64,000 nucleotides of DNA from Gemmatimonadota bacterium. GTDB lineage: Bacteria > Gemmatimonadota > Gemmatimonadetes > Longimicrobiales > Gaopeijiaceae. The DNA lies in contig JAWKQN010000005.1 of assembly GCA_041390125.1 (NCBI GenBank), forward strand, positions 163,501 through 227,500, given 5' to 3'. Both the position numbers and the translations under genes were made by a program. Numbering within the stretch: the stretch's first letter is position 1; each line of letters starts with the position of its first letter. Shown in pieces: positions 55,416 to 64,000 of the stretch. The notes under the pieces were generated by a model, which saw only the letters and a list, made by a program, of their open reading frames with translations, ran no database searches and was not told where the DNA came from.

Positions 55416-56279
55416 GTGGCCAAGGCACGCGAGATCAAGCGACGGATCCGGTCCGTCGACAACACGCGGAAGATCACCCGCACCATGGAGATGGTTGCCA
55501 CCTCCAAGCTGAAGCGGGCGACCGACCGGGTGCAGGCGGCGCGGCCGTACGCCGAGGCCATCGGCGACGTCGTGCGCAGCCTCTACTCTCCGGCGCTGGG
55601 GCGGGAGTACCCGCTCCTGCGGCAGCCGGAGGCCGTGCGCAAGGTGGCGGTGCTGCTGCTCACCGCGAATCGCGGATTCGCGGGCGCCTTCAATGCCAAC
55701 CTGATCCGCGAGGGGGCACGCCTCCTCGCGGAGCTGCGGGCCCAGGGGTTGGAGGTGGAGCTGCATATCGTGGGGAAGAAGGGCGCGAGCTACTTCCGCT
55801 TCCGCGGGGAGAGCATCGCCTCCACGGACCTCTCCGTCACCGACCGGCCCTCGCCGGAGGACGCGGAGCGGCTCATCGCTCCGCTGCGCGATCGTTTTGC
55901 GGCCGGTGAGCTCGACGCGGTGTACGTGATCGCGTCGGAGTTCCGGTCGGCCATGTCCGCCCCACCCGCATCCCGGCTGCTCCTGCCGGTGCAGGCGGGC
56001 GAAGGAAGCTCCACGTCCGCGGACTCGTTCATCCTGTCGCCGTCCGCGGGCGCGATCCTCGAAGGGCTGCTTCCCGCGTACGTACGCAACACCGTCTATC
56101 GCGCGCTCGTCGAGAACGCCGCTGCGGAGCAGGGCGCGCGGCGTACCGCGATGAAGAACGCGACAGACAACGCGGGCGACATGCTCGAGTCGCTCACACG
56201 CACATACAATCGGGCGCGCCAGGCCCAGATCACGCAGGAGATCGCGGAGATCGTGGGTGGCGCCGCCGCTCTCGAATAG
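55416..56279 (+). CDS. atpG: ATP synthase subunit gamma
   Basis: 287 residues, GTG start. Central shaft. The N-terminal helix AREIKRRIRSVDNTRKITRT and the C-terminal helix with AMKNATDNAGDMLESLTRTYNRARQAQITQEIAEIVGGAAAL (conserved core KNATDNAG) are typical. The Rossmann-like middle domain has LTANRGFAGAFNANLI. No regulatory cysteine insert. Confidence 0.97.
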   Translation: MAKAREIKRRIRSVDNTRKITRTMEMVATSKLKRATDRVQAARPYAEAIGDVVRSLYSPALGREYPLLRQPEAVRKVAVLLLTANRGFAGAFNANLIREGARLLAELRAQGLEVELHIVGKKGASYFRFRGESIASTDLSVTDRPSPEDAERLIAPLRDRFAAGELDAVYVIASEFRSAMSAPPASRLLLPVQAGEGSSTSADSFILSPSAGAILEGLLPAYVRNTVYRALVENAAAEQGARRTAMKNATDNAGDMLESLTRTYNRARQAQITQEIAEIVGGAAALE

Positions 56280-56295
56280 CGGAGATACAACCGTC

Positions 56296-57716
<1,421 letters not shown>

Positions 57717-57717
<1 letters not shown>

Positions 57718-58001
57718 TGGCCGACCTCATGCTCCGCGTCCGGGTCGTCTCGCCCGAGCAGATCGTCTTCGAAGGCGACGCTTCCTCTCTGGTGGCGCCG
57801 GCGTGGGACGGACGGGTGGGCATCCTGCCGCGGCACGCGCCCATGATCGCGGCGTTGGGCGAAGGACAGCTGGCCATCGACCTCCCCGGCGGAGGGAGCC
57901 GGCAGTTCCACATCGCCGGCGGCCTGATCCGGGTACAGGAGAACGACGTGATCGTGTTGACCGATCACGCGTCGGAAGGAGCCGTCCCGGTCCCGGCCTA
58001 G
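57717..58001 (+). CDS. atpC: ATP synthase subunit epsilon, short form
   Basis: 94 residues, ATG 57717 overlapping the atpD stop. Only the N-terminal beta-sandwich is present (VVSPEQIVFEGDASSLVAP, GRVGILPRHAPMIAAL, FHIAGGLIRVQEN). The C-terminal helical hairpin of about 45 residues, which inhibits ATP hydrolysis in many bacteria, is missing. The stop TAG at 57999-58001 is followed by non-homologous sequence and then the PHP gene, so this looks natural and not a frame error. Confidence 0.93.
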
Positions 58002-58031
58002 CCGGGATCGGTGGCGGGATCGGAGCGGGGC

Positions 58032-58853
58032 ATGCGGGTCGACCTCCACATGCATTCGACGGCCTCCGACGGCTCCTTCGCCCCGGAGCAGGTGGTCGAG
58101 CAGGCGCGCGCGGGTCGCCTCGATCTCATCGCGCTCGCCGACCACGACACCACCGCCGGGGTGGCCGCCGCCACGGAGGCGGGCGCGGCGCTCGCGGTCG
58201 AGGTGATCCCCGCGGTCGAGATGTCCAGCACGTGGCAGGGCAAGGACCTGCACATCCTGGGCTACTTCGTGGACCCGCAGGCCCCGGTGCTGCTCGAGCA
58301 CGCGGAGCGGGCCCGCACGTTCCGTGAAAGCCGCATGGTGCGCATCATCGAGCGCCTGGCGGAACAGGGCGTGCACGTGTCGATGGACGCGGTGCGCGTG
58401 ATCGCGGGCGCGGACGAGAAGCGGAAGAGCATCGGCCGGCCGCACCTGGCTCGCGCCCTGGTGGAAGCCGGTTACGTGTCGTCCATGCAGGAAGCGTTCG
58501 ACCGGTACATCTCGGACGATCACGACGCCTTCGTGCCCACGGCGCTCCAGACCCCGGAGGAGGCCGTCGCCCGCATCCAGGAGGCGGGTGGCATCGCGGT
58601 CTGGGCCCACCCGCCCCGCGAGGTGGTCGACGCCCTGCTGCCGGGCTTCGTACGCGCCGGGATGCGGGGTGTGGAGTCGTTCCGCCCCAATCATTCCCGG
58701 GAGTACCAGGAGCACCTGGAAGGGCTCGCCCGACATCACGGGCTGCTGTGCACCGGGGGTTCGGACTGGCACGGCACCAAGGACGGTGTCCTCGGGACCT
58801 TCTGGATCGAGGCCACCGAGATCGCGCCCTTCCTGGCCGAGCGGGGACTCTAG
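58032..58853 (+). CDS. PHP-domain phosphoesterase (RNase AM/YciV-like)
   Basis: 273 residues from ATG 58032; GTG 58011 is an alternative. Metal-binding motifs are DLHMHSTASDGS (His6, His8), ALADHDTTAG, the conserved Glu in IPAVEMS, WAHPP, and the C-terminal GGSDWHG. The arrangement matches the YciV/TrpH group, which removes 5' nucleotides from short RNAs or hydrolyses 3',5'-nucleotide bisphosphates. It follows atpC by 30 bases and may be read from the same promoter. Confidence 0.88.
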   Translation: MRVDLHMHSTASDGSFAPEQVVEQARAGRLDLIALADHDTTAGVAAATEAGAALAVEVIPAVEMSSTWQGKDLHILGYFVDPQAPVLLEHAERARTFRESRMVRIIERLAEQGVHVSMDAVRVIAGADEKRKSIGRPHLARALVEAGYVSSMQEAFDRYISDDHDAFVPTALQTPEEAVARIQEAGGIAVWAHPPREVVDALLPGFVRAGMRGVESFRPNHSREYQEHLEGLARHHGLLCTGGSDWHGTKDGVLGTFWIEATEIAPFLAERGL

Positions 58854-58879
58854 ATCGGGCGTCGCCGGGGGCACTGCGC

Positions 58880-58898
58880 CCCGGTGCGTCGCACCGGG
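58880..58898. terminator. Hairpin between convergent PHP and flippase genes
   Basis: CCCGGTGC-GTC-GCACCGGG, a perfect 8-bp stem in the 79-base gap. Symmetry and position suit a bidirectional terminator, but no T run is present. Confidence 0.45.
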
Positions 58899-58932
58899 CG
58901 GGGAAACGCGCCCCGACGGATCCCCGACGGAC

Positions 58933-60519
58933 TCAGGCCCTCTTGCGTTTCCTGCCCGCGCGCAGCGAGCGCACGAGCTCCCACATCCGCTTCGACTTGG
59001 TCCGGAACGCGGTCGCCATGACCGCGACGTAGACCACGGCACCGACCCCCGCGCTTGCGAACAGGACCACTGCGGGCGCGTGCCCGTCCAATCCGAGGTG
59101 TCGGACGCCGTAGACGGCGGCGGCCATCGCGGCGCTCCCCGCCGAGGCGGGCCAGAGGGCCAACAGGTAGTTGCGCACCCGCAGCCCGGACTCGCGGCAG
59201 GTCCAGCGCAGCAGGAGGCTGAAGGCGACCACCGGGTAGACGAGGAGCCACACCCAGGCCACGCCGGCCGGGCCGAAGCGCAGCGCCGCCAGCACGAAGG
59301 CCGGCGGAAGTGTGAGGGCGCCGATCACCGAGAAGCGCGAGGCCAGGTCGGGTCGCCCGATCCCGATGAGCGCCGGCGTCAGCACCGGCGTGACGGACCG
59401 CAGGATGGCGGCGAGCGCGAGGATGCGGAGTGGCTGGATGGCGCCCGTCCACTTCTCACCCAGCACCACGAGAACGAACACGTCGGCCACGAGCGCCAGG
59501 CCCACCGCAGCCGGGAACGTGATGAAGCTCAAGGCCTGCGTGATGTTGCGCAGGGAACGACGGAACTCGTCCCGGTCGTCCTGGAGCCGCGAGAAGATCG
59601 GCAGCGCGATCCGGGAGACGATGGTCGTCACCCGCTCGACCGGGACGCTGGCGAGGTTCCACCCGATGGTGTAGTCACCCAGGGTGGATTTCCCGAACAT
59701 GCGTCCGATCACCCCGAAATCGGCGTTCGAGTACGTGTACCACCCGATGCGACTCAGCACGAGGTGCGCGCCGAACTTCACCTCGGACAGGATGCTCGGG
59801 AGGTCGCGCGGCCACGCGATGCGATGGCTGCGCACGCGCACACTGATCAGGGTACCGGTCGCCGAATGGATGAGGATGCCGCCGACGATCGCCCAGTAAC
59901 CCAGGCCTCCCAACGCCAGCCCGAGCGTGGCCACCGCCAGCACGATCCCCTCCACCACCTCGATCAAGGCCAGAGTGCGGAACTGCAGGTCCCGGTTCAG
60001 GAGTGACCGGGGCACGACGCGGATGGACTCCAGCACGAACTGGAGGCTCATCACCATCACGACGGCGCGCACACCCGGCTCGGAGAAGAATGCGGCAACG
60101 AGCGGGCTTGCTGCAGCGGCAAAGCCCGCGAGCAGGAGGCCGGTGAGCAGCGCGACGCCTCCGAGGCGTGCGATCTGGTCTTCGGTCAGCCGATCTTGTC
60201 GATGGACGATGGCGGCGCCGATCCCCAGCTCGGACACCAGGTTGACGAGCCCCGTGAACAGCACGGCCATCCCCACGATGCCGTAGTCGGCCGGGGAGAG
60301 GATCCGGGCGATGAGGAGCGTGGCCAGCCAACGGACGGCCTGCACCGCGACCTTCCCCGCGCTCGTCCAGGCCACGCCGGAGACGAGGGATCGATCCAGG
60401 TTCTCCGACCGCTCCCGGCCGTTCCCGGGTGGGGTGCCCTCCGGGGTGGGGGGGCTGGCCTGGAGACGGGAGGTGGAGATGGGAACCTCGGCTCTGGATC
60501 GTTTCGGGTGGGTCCTCAC
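58933..60519 (-). CDS. WzxC-type polysaccharide flippase (MOP superfamily)
   Basis: 528 residues with about 12 to 14 membrane helices and a basic C-terminal tail. The opening of the domain, LDRSLVSGVAWTSAGKVAVQAVRWLATLL-type (here beginning SLVSGVAWTSAGKV), then ARILSPADYGIVGMAV and LNRDLQFRTLALIEV are typical of the WzxC/TuaB group that moves lipid-linked sugar repeats across the membrane. The first 40 residues are polar and poorly conserved, so the true start may lie downstream of GTG 60519. It diverges from the comA-like gene across a 211-base gap. No other glycan gene is in the window. Confidence 0.85.
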   Translation of the reverse strand: MRTHPKRSRAEVPISTSRLQASPPTPEGTPPGNGRERSENLDRSLVSGVAWTSAGKVAVQAVRWLATLLIARILSPADYGIVGMAVLFTGLVNLVSELGIGAAIVHRQDRLTEDQIARLGGVALLTGLLLAGFAAAASPLVAAFFSEPGVRAVVMVMSLQFVLESIRVVPRSLLNRDLQFRTLALIEVVEGIVLAVATLGLALGGLGYWAIVGGILIHSATGTLISVRVRSHRIAWPRDLPSILSEVKFGAHLVLSRIGWYTYSNADFGVIGRMFGKSTLGDYTIGWNLASVPVERVTTIVSRIALPIFSRLQDDRDEFRRSLRNITQALSFITFPAAVGLALVADVFVLVVLGEKWTGAIQPLRILALAAILRSVTPVLTPALIGIGRPDLASRFSVIGALTLPPAFVLAALRFGPAGVAWVWLLVYPVVAFSLLLRWTCRESGLRVRNYLLALWPASAGSAAMAAAVYGVRHLGLDGHAPAVVLFASAGVGAVVYVAVMATAFRTKSKRMWELVRSLRAGRKRKRA

Positions 60520-60730
60520 GCGTTTCGCTGCGGCAAGCTAGCAAGACACATACCCCGAAGGGAGGGCCGTCCGCAGCGGGGAAGCCCTTGATTCATGCGG
60601 ACTTCAGGGGGGCGCGCCTGTCGTGGGCGGGCGACGGCCCGTGGCATCGATCTCGCAACCTCCCCCTTCCGGCGATTCCCGATCCACCCGTCGTCGTACT
60701 CCCCACGGCGCCCGGCCCGGAGTTCCCGGT
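60520..60730. other. Divergent promoter region between flippase and comA-like genes
   Basis: No gene is seen here. The region must hold two promoters but none matches consensus well; GTATGTG near 60547-60553 on the minus strand is the best -10-like element. TCGTCGTACTCCCC and neighbouring short GC runs show no strong dyad. Confidence 0.35.
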
Positions 60731-61564
60731 ATGACCTCGATGTCGTTTCTCGCCCTGCCCGAACGGACCCGGAAGCCGCGCGAGAAGGGGCTGACGGTCC
60801 TGATCGACAACGGGCTCCCCGAAGGCCGCTTCGCGGACGTGCTCGAGTCGCAGGCCCCCTTGATCGACATGGTGAAGCTGGGATGGGGTACGGCGCTGGT
60901 GACACCCCGGCTGGACCACAAGCTCGGCGTTCTTCGCGACCTCGGGATCCCGTTCTTCTTCGGAGGAACCCTCTTCGAGAAGGCGCTCCTGCAGCGGCGC
61001 CTGGACGGGCTCGTCGACTTCATGCGGGCGTGCGGCTGCACCCACATGGAGGTCTCCAACGGGAGCATCCCGCTGTCGAACCGCGAGAAGGCCGCGTACG
61101 TGCGTCGCTTCGCCGACGAGTTCGTCGTCTTGAGCGAGGTGGGGTACAAGGATGTGGCGCGCTCCCAGGAGCTCTTCCCGGCGCAGTGGATCGAGTGCAT
61201 CCGCGAGGACCTCGACGCCGGAGCGCGCTGGGTGATCACGGAAGCCCGCGAATCGGGGCGCTCGGGGATCTGTCGTGCCGACGGTGAGCTCCGCTACGGA
61301 TTGGTCGCCGAGATCCTCGATGCGGGTCTGCCCACGGACCGTCTGATCTTCGAGGCACCCAACAAGGAGCTGCAGGTGGAGTTCATCCGTCGGGCAGGTC
61401 CGAACGTCAACCTCGCCAACGTGGCCTTCACGGACGTCATCGGTCTGGAGACACTGCGGCTCGGCTTGCGTGCCGATACCCTGATGGTCTTCCCGAACGA
61501 GCCCGCCGCCGCGCCGACCAGCGACGCCGTGGGGGCAGGACGGGTCCGTCTCGGCGTACGGTAG
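60731..61564 (+). CDS. ComA-family phosphosulfolactate synthase homologue
   Basis: 277 residues from ATG 60731. The ComA family is a TIM-barrel that adds sulfite to phosphoenolpyruvate to give phosphosulfolactate, the first step to coenzyme M or to sulfolactate. Family stretches are seen in order: LTVLIDNGLPEG, LIDMVKLGWGTA (Lys49), HMEVSNGSIPLS, LSEVGYKD, WVITEARESGRSGI and IFEAPNKELQVEFIRRAG with NLANVAFTDVIGLETLR. Plant HSA32 heat-stress proteins belong to the same family without known synthase activity, so chemistry is not certain. No comB, comC, comD or comE lies nearby. An ATP-grasp gene starts 4 bases after the stop, so the two are co-expressed. Confidence 0.85.
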   Translation: MTSMSFLALPERTRKPREKGLTVLIDNGLPEGRFADVLESQAPLIDMVKLGWGTALVTPRLDHKLGVLRDLGIPFFFGGTLFEKALLQRRLDGLVDFMRACGCTHMEVSNGSIPLSNREKAAYVRRFADEFVVLSEVGYKDVARSQELFPAQWIECIREDLDAGARWVITEARESGRSGICRADGELRYGLVAEILDAGLPTDRLIFEAPNKELQVEFIRRAGPNVNLANVAFTDVIGLETLRLGLRADTLMVFPNEPAAAPTSDAVGAGRVRLGVR

Positions 61565-61567
61565 GGC

Positions 61568-62842
61568 GTGACCCGCGTCCTCCTGGCCGGACAGCCCGGT
61601 CCGGCGGAGCTCACCGCTACACGTGCCTTGTGGCGGGGAGGCGATGCGTGTCATCTGGCCTGGCCCCGGCCCGCGGGCGGGCGCAGCTGGAGCCGGAGCA
61701 TCCGCAGCTGGTGCTCCACCCGGGATCCGTTCTCCGACCCTGCGGGCTTCGTCGAGGACCTGACCGCGCTCGTGGAGCGGGAGTCCTTCGACGTGCTCGT
61801 GCCGTACGGACTGCCCGCCCACCACGCCGTGGTCCACCATGGCGATGCGCTCGGCACCCGGGTCGCGACGTTGCGTCCTTCGCTGGCCTCCTTCCGTCGG
61901 GCCAGCGACAAAGGCGCCACCGCCGCCCTCTGCCGTGAGCTCGGGATCGGCACACCCGCGACCTGGACGCCCACGACCGCTGCGGACGTGAAGGTCGTGG
62001 CGGGATCCACCCGTGGTCCGTGGGTGGTCAAGCCGCGCAGTGGCTCGGCCACGGGCATCCGGATCGTGCACGAGGCGGTCGACCTGCTCGACGCGTGGGA
62101 GCGAGAGGCGGAACGGAGCGCTCGCGGAGCCGCAGAGCGGTTCGAGGCGCCTCTCGTGCAGGAGCTGGTTCCCGGGCACCTGCACGATGCCTGCGCCCTG
62201 GCGGTGGGGGGCCGGCCGGTCGCGTTGACCAGTCAGGTGCGCGAGATCATGGTGCCGGTCTATGGCGGCGTGGGCGCGAGCGTCGTCACCACCGACAACC
62301 CGAGGGTCCGCGCGCTGGCCGCGCGTGTTCTCGAAGCCCTGGAGTGGACCGGGCCTGCCCAGATCGAGTTCCGCCATGACCCCCGGGATGACACCTACCA
62401 CCTGATCGAGATCAACCCGAAGTTCTGGGGCACGCTCCTGGCCTCGATCCGCGCGGGCGTCGACTTCCCCGGCCTCTACCGCGACGCGGCCCTGGGCCGG
62501 ATCCCGCCGTCCCCCCCACGCTACCGGGCCGGTGTGCGTCAGCGCTTCGACGTGCCGCGACTCCGCACGGCCGCGCTCCAACTGCAGGCGCTGGGACAGC
62601 GGCTTCCCCCGGGTCTGCGCGGGCGTCATTCGTATGGCGAGCTGGATCGGGGGGATCCCGTTCCGGACCTGCTGCGTCACCTGCGCTGGTGGCGCGAGCG
62701 CCACGCCGTGCGGGACGAGGCGCGCGCCCTCGACGGCGCGTTGCGGGGCGCGCTGCCACCCATCGGGCTGCCCTGGAGCGGAGCGCACGATGGCTGGGTC
62801 GTGGCGGCGGCTCCGACGGCGAGCGGCGTCTCGACCCGTTGA
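61568..62842 (+). CDS. ATP-grasp ligase
   Basis: 424 residues, GTG 61568. The N-terminal part (about 1-110) is a Rossmann-like pre-ATP-grasp domain (MTRVLLAGQPGPAELTATRAL). The ATP-grasp core has KGATAALCRELGIGTPATW, GPWVVKPRSGSATGIR (ATP-binding Lys and Gly loop), VQELVPGHLHDACALA, and the Mg2+-binding QIEFRHDPRDDTYHLIEINPKFWG-type end (core EINPKFWG). The last 110 residues are Arg-rich and variable. Such enzymes join a carboxylate to an amine or thiol through an acyl phosphate. The tight pairing with the ComA homologue suggests that the carboxylate is sulfolactate or a derivative, which is inference. Confidence 0.85.
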   Translation: MTRVLLAGQPGPAELTATRALWRGGDACHLAWPRPAGGRSWSRSIRSWCSTRDPFSDPAGFVEDLTALVERESFDVLVPYGLPAHHAVVHHGDALGTRVATLRPSLASFRRASDKGATAALCRELGIGTPATWTPTTAADVKVVAGSTRGPWVVKPRSGSATGIRIVHEAVDLLDAWEREAERSARGAAERFEAPLVQELVPGHLHDACALAVGGRPVALTSQVREIMVPVYGGVGASVVTTDNPRVRALAARVLEALEWTGPAQIEFRHDPRDDTYHLIEINPKFWGTLLASIRAGVDFPGLYRDAALGRIPPSPPRYRAGVRQRFDVPRLRTAALQLQALGQRLPPGLRGRHSYGELDRGDPVPDLLRHLRWWRERHAVRDEARALDGALRGALPPIGLPWSGAHDGWVVAAAPTASGVSTR

Positions 62843-63260
62843 CGCTCCCTCCCCCTTTTTCTAGGTTTGTCCGCTGCCCATCGAACGCCCCTCCGGGGGT
62901 CGTGTGACCGGGCGGCGCTTCTTGAAAACAAGGGTCTTGGGGCAGGGAAGTAGTCGAGCCGAGCGGGAGATGTCGGAGGGGTCCGGCGTCTCCCGGAAGA
63001 AGGTTGTAGAGAGGGCACCGAGAGGGGAGCCTGGGGGCTGGTCCGGAGCGCGTCCGCGAGGGTGTGCGAGGGGGAAGCGACCGGGATCCCGGAGTGGTGT
63101 CGTCCGGCTAACGGTGGATCAGGACGCAAGGAGCCGTCCGGCGCCGTGGGGTGTGTGTTGCGGAAGGTTCTCGGGTCGGCCGTCTCCTTCGGGAGGGCGG
63201 ACGGCGAGGGGACTGGAGGCGCATGCGAGCCTTACGGAGAGCCGGGGGTTGAGCGTTGCT
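62843..63260 (+). other. Leader region of the 23S rRNA gene, without a 16S gene
   Basis: These 418 bases hold no protein gene, tRNA or 16S 3' end (no anti-Shine-Dalgarno CACCTCC). TTGAAA at 62922-62927 is a possible -35 but no -10 at normal distance follows. A hairpin CCGT-CTCC-TTCG-GGAG-ggcgg-ACGG lies at 63180-63204. The base composition becomes less GC-extreme toward the rRNA. Confidence 0.5.

Positions 63261-64000
<740 letters not shown>

Noticed and set aside
62843..63260. A hidden 16S 3' end or spacer tRNA before the 23S gene
   Set aside because: No anti-Shine-Dalgarno sequence, no T-arm motif and no cloverleaf pattern were found on either strand.

Overview
The window is very GC-rich bacterial chromosome, densely coded, with many GTG starts and 4-base start/stop overlaps. 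The make-up suggests a Gram-negative-type (diderm) bacterium outside the Proteobacteria: a PilQ secretin and lipoproteins, a topA-trmFO-xerC-hslV-hslU block ordered as in Firmicutes, an ATP synthase b subunit with a signal peptide, and a short epsilon subunit. Gemmatimonadota is my best guess, but no 16S gene is present to confirm it. No phage, insertion sequence, CRISPR array or integrated island was seen.

Region 1 (1-18.3 kb) is a type IV pilus region. Two tandem TMTC-like membrane glycosyltransferases precede two pilin genes, a PilS/PilR-type two-component pair, four overlapping minor pseudopilin genes, pilMNOPQ, and a large lipoprotein with Ig-like and beta-propeller-like parts. A sigma-54-type promoter sits 5' of the first pilin, matching the sigma-54 activator encoded just downstream. 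The prepilin peptidase is separate, at 46.3 kb. PilB, PilT and PilC are not in the window.

Region 2 (18.4-30.3 kb) is a plus-strand housekeeping run: aroC, aroK, topA, trmFO, xerC, hslV, hslU, gcvT, a MogA/MoaB protein and a second sigma-54 activator whose receiver-like domain appears to lack a phospho-acceptor. A 33-bp tandem repeat lies in the convergent gap that follows.

Region 3 (30.6-41.3 kb) is on the minus strand and is a protein-quality-control block: dnaK, an HtrA protease, then tRNA-Leu, tig, clpP, clpX, lon, engB and a small lipoprotein. Between about 40.2 and 42.6 kb the sequence carries many single-base frame breaks across dnaK, a rhomboid gene and the start of a nucleoside transporter gene. 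This looks like a poor-quality sequence patch rather than gene decay.

Region 4 (41.6-50.2 kb) holds the rhomboid protease, a NupC-type nucleoside transporter translationally coupled to purine-nucleoside phosphorylase, thiD, a TrmH-family methyltransferase, the prepilin peptidase, and on the minus strand moxR, a CNNM/CBS protein and a gamma-carbonic-anhydrase-like protein that lacks one zinc-ligand histidine.

Region 5 (50.6-58.0 kb) is a complete F-type ATP synthase operon in the order I-type genes, a, c, b, delta, alpha, gamma, beta, epsilon, from a good -35/-10 promoter, followed by a PHP phosphoesterase gene.

Region 6 (58.9-64.0 kb) has a MOP-family polysaccharide flippase divergent from a ComA-type phosphosulfolactate synthase homologue and an ATP-grasp ligase, then the 5' part of a 23S rRNA gene. 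No 16S rRNA gene lies upstream of that 23S gene, which implies unlinked rRNA genes. The comA/ATP-grasp pair next to a surface-glycan flippase is the best candidate here for an undescribed pathway.
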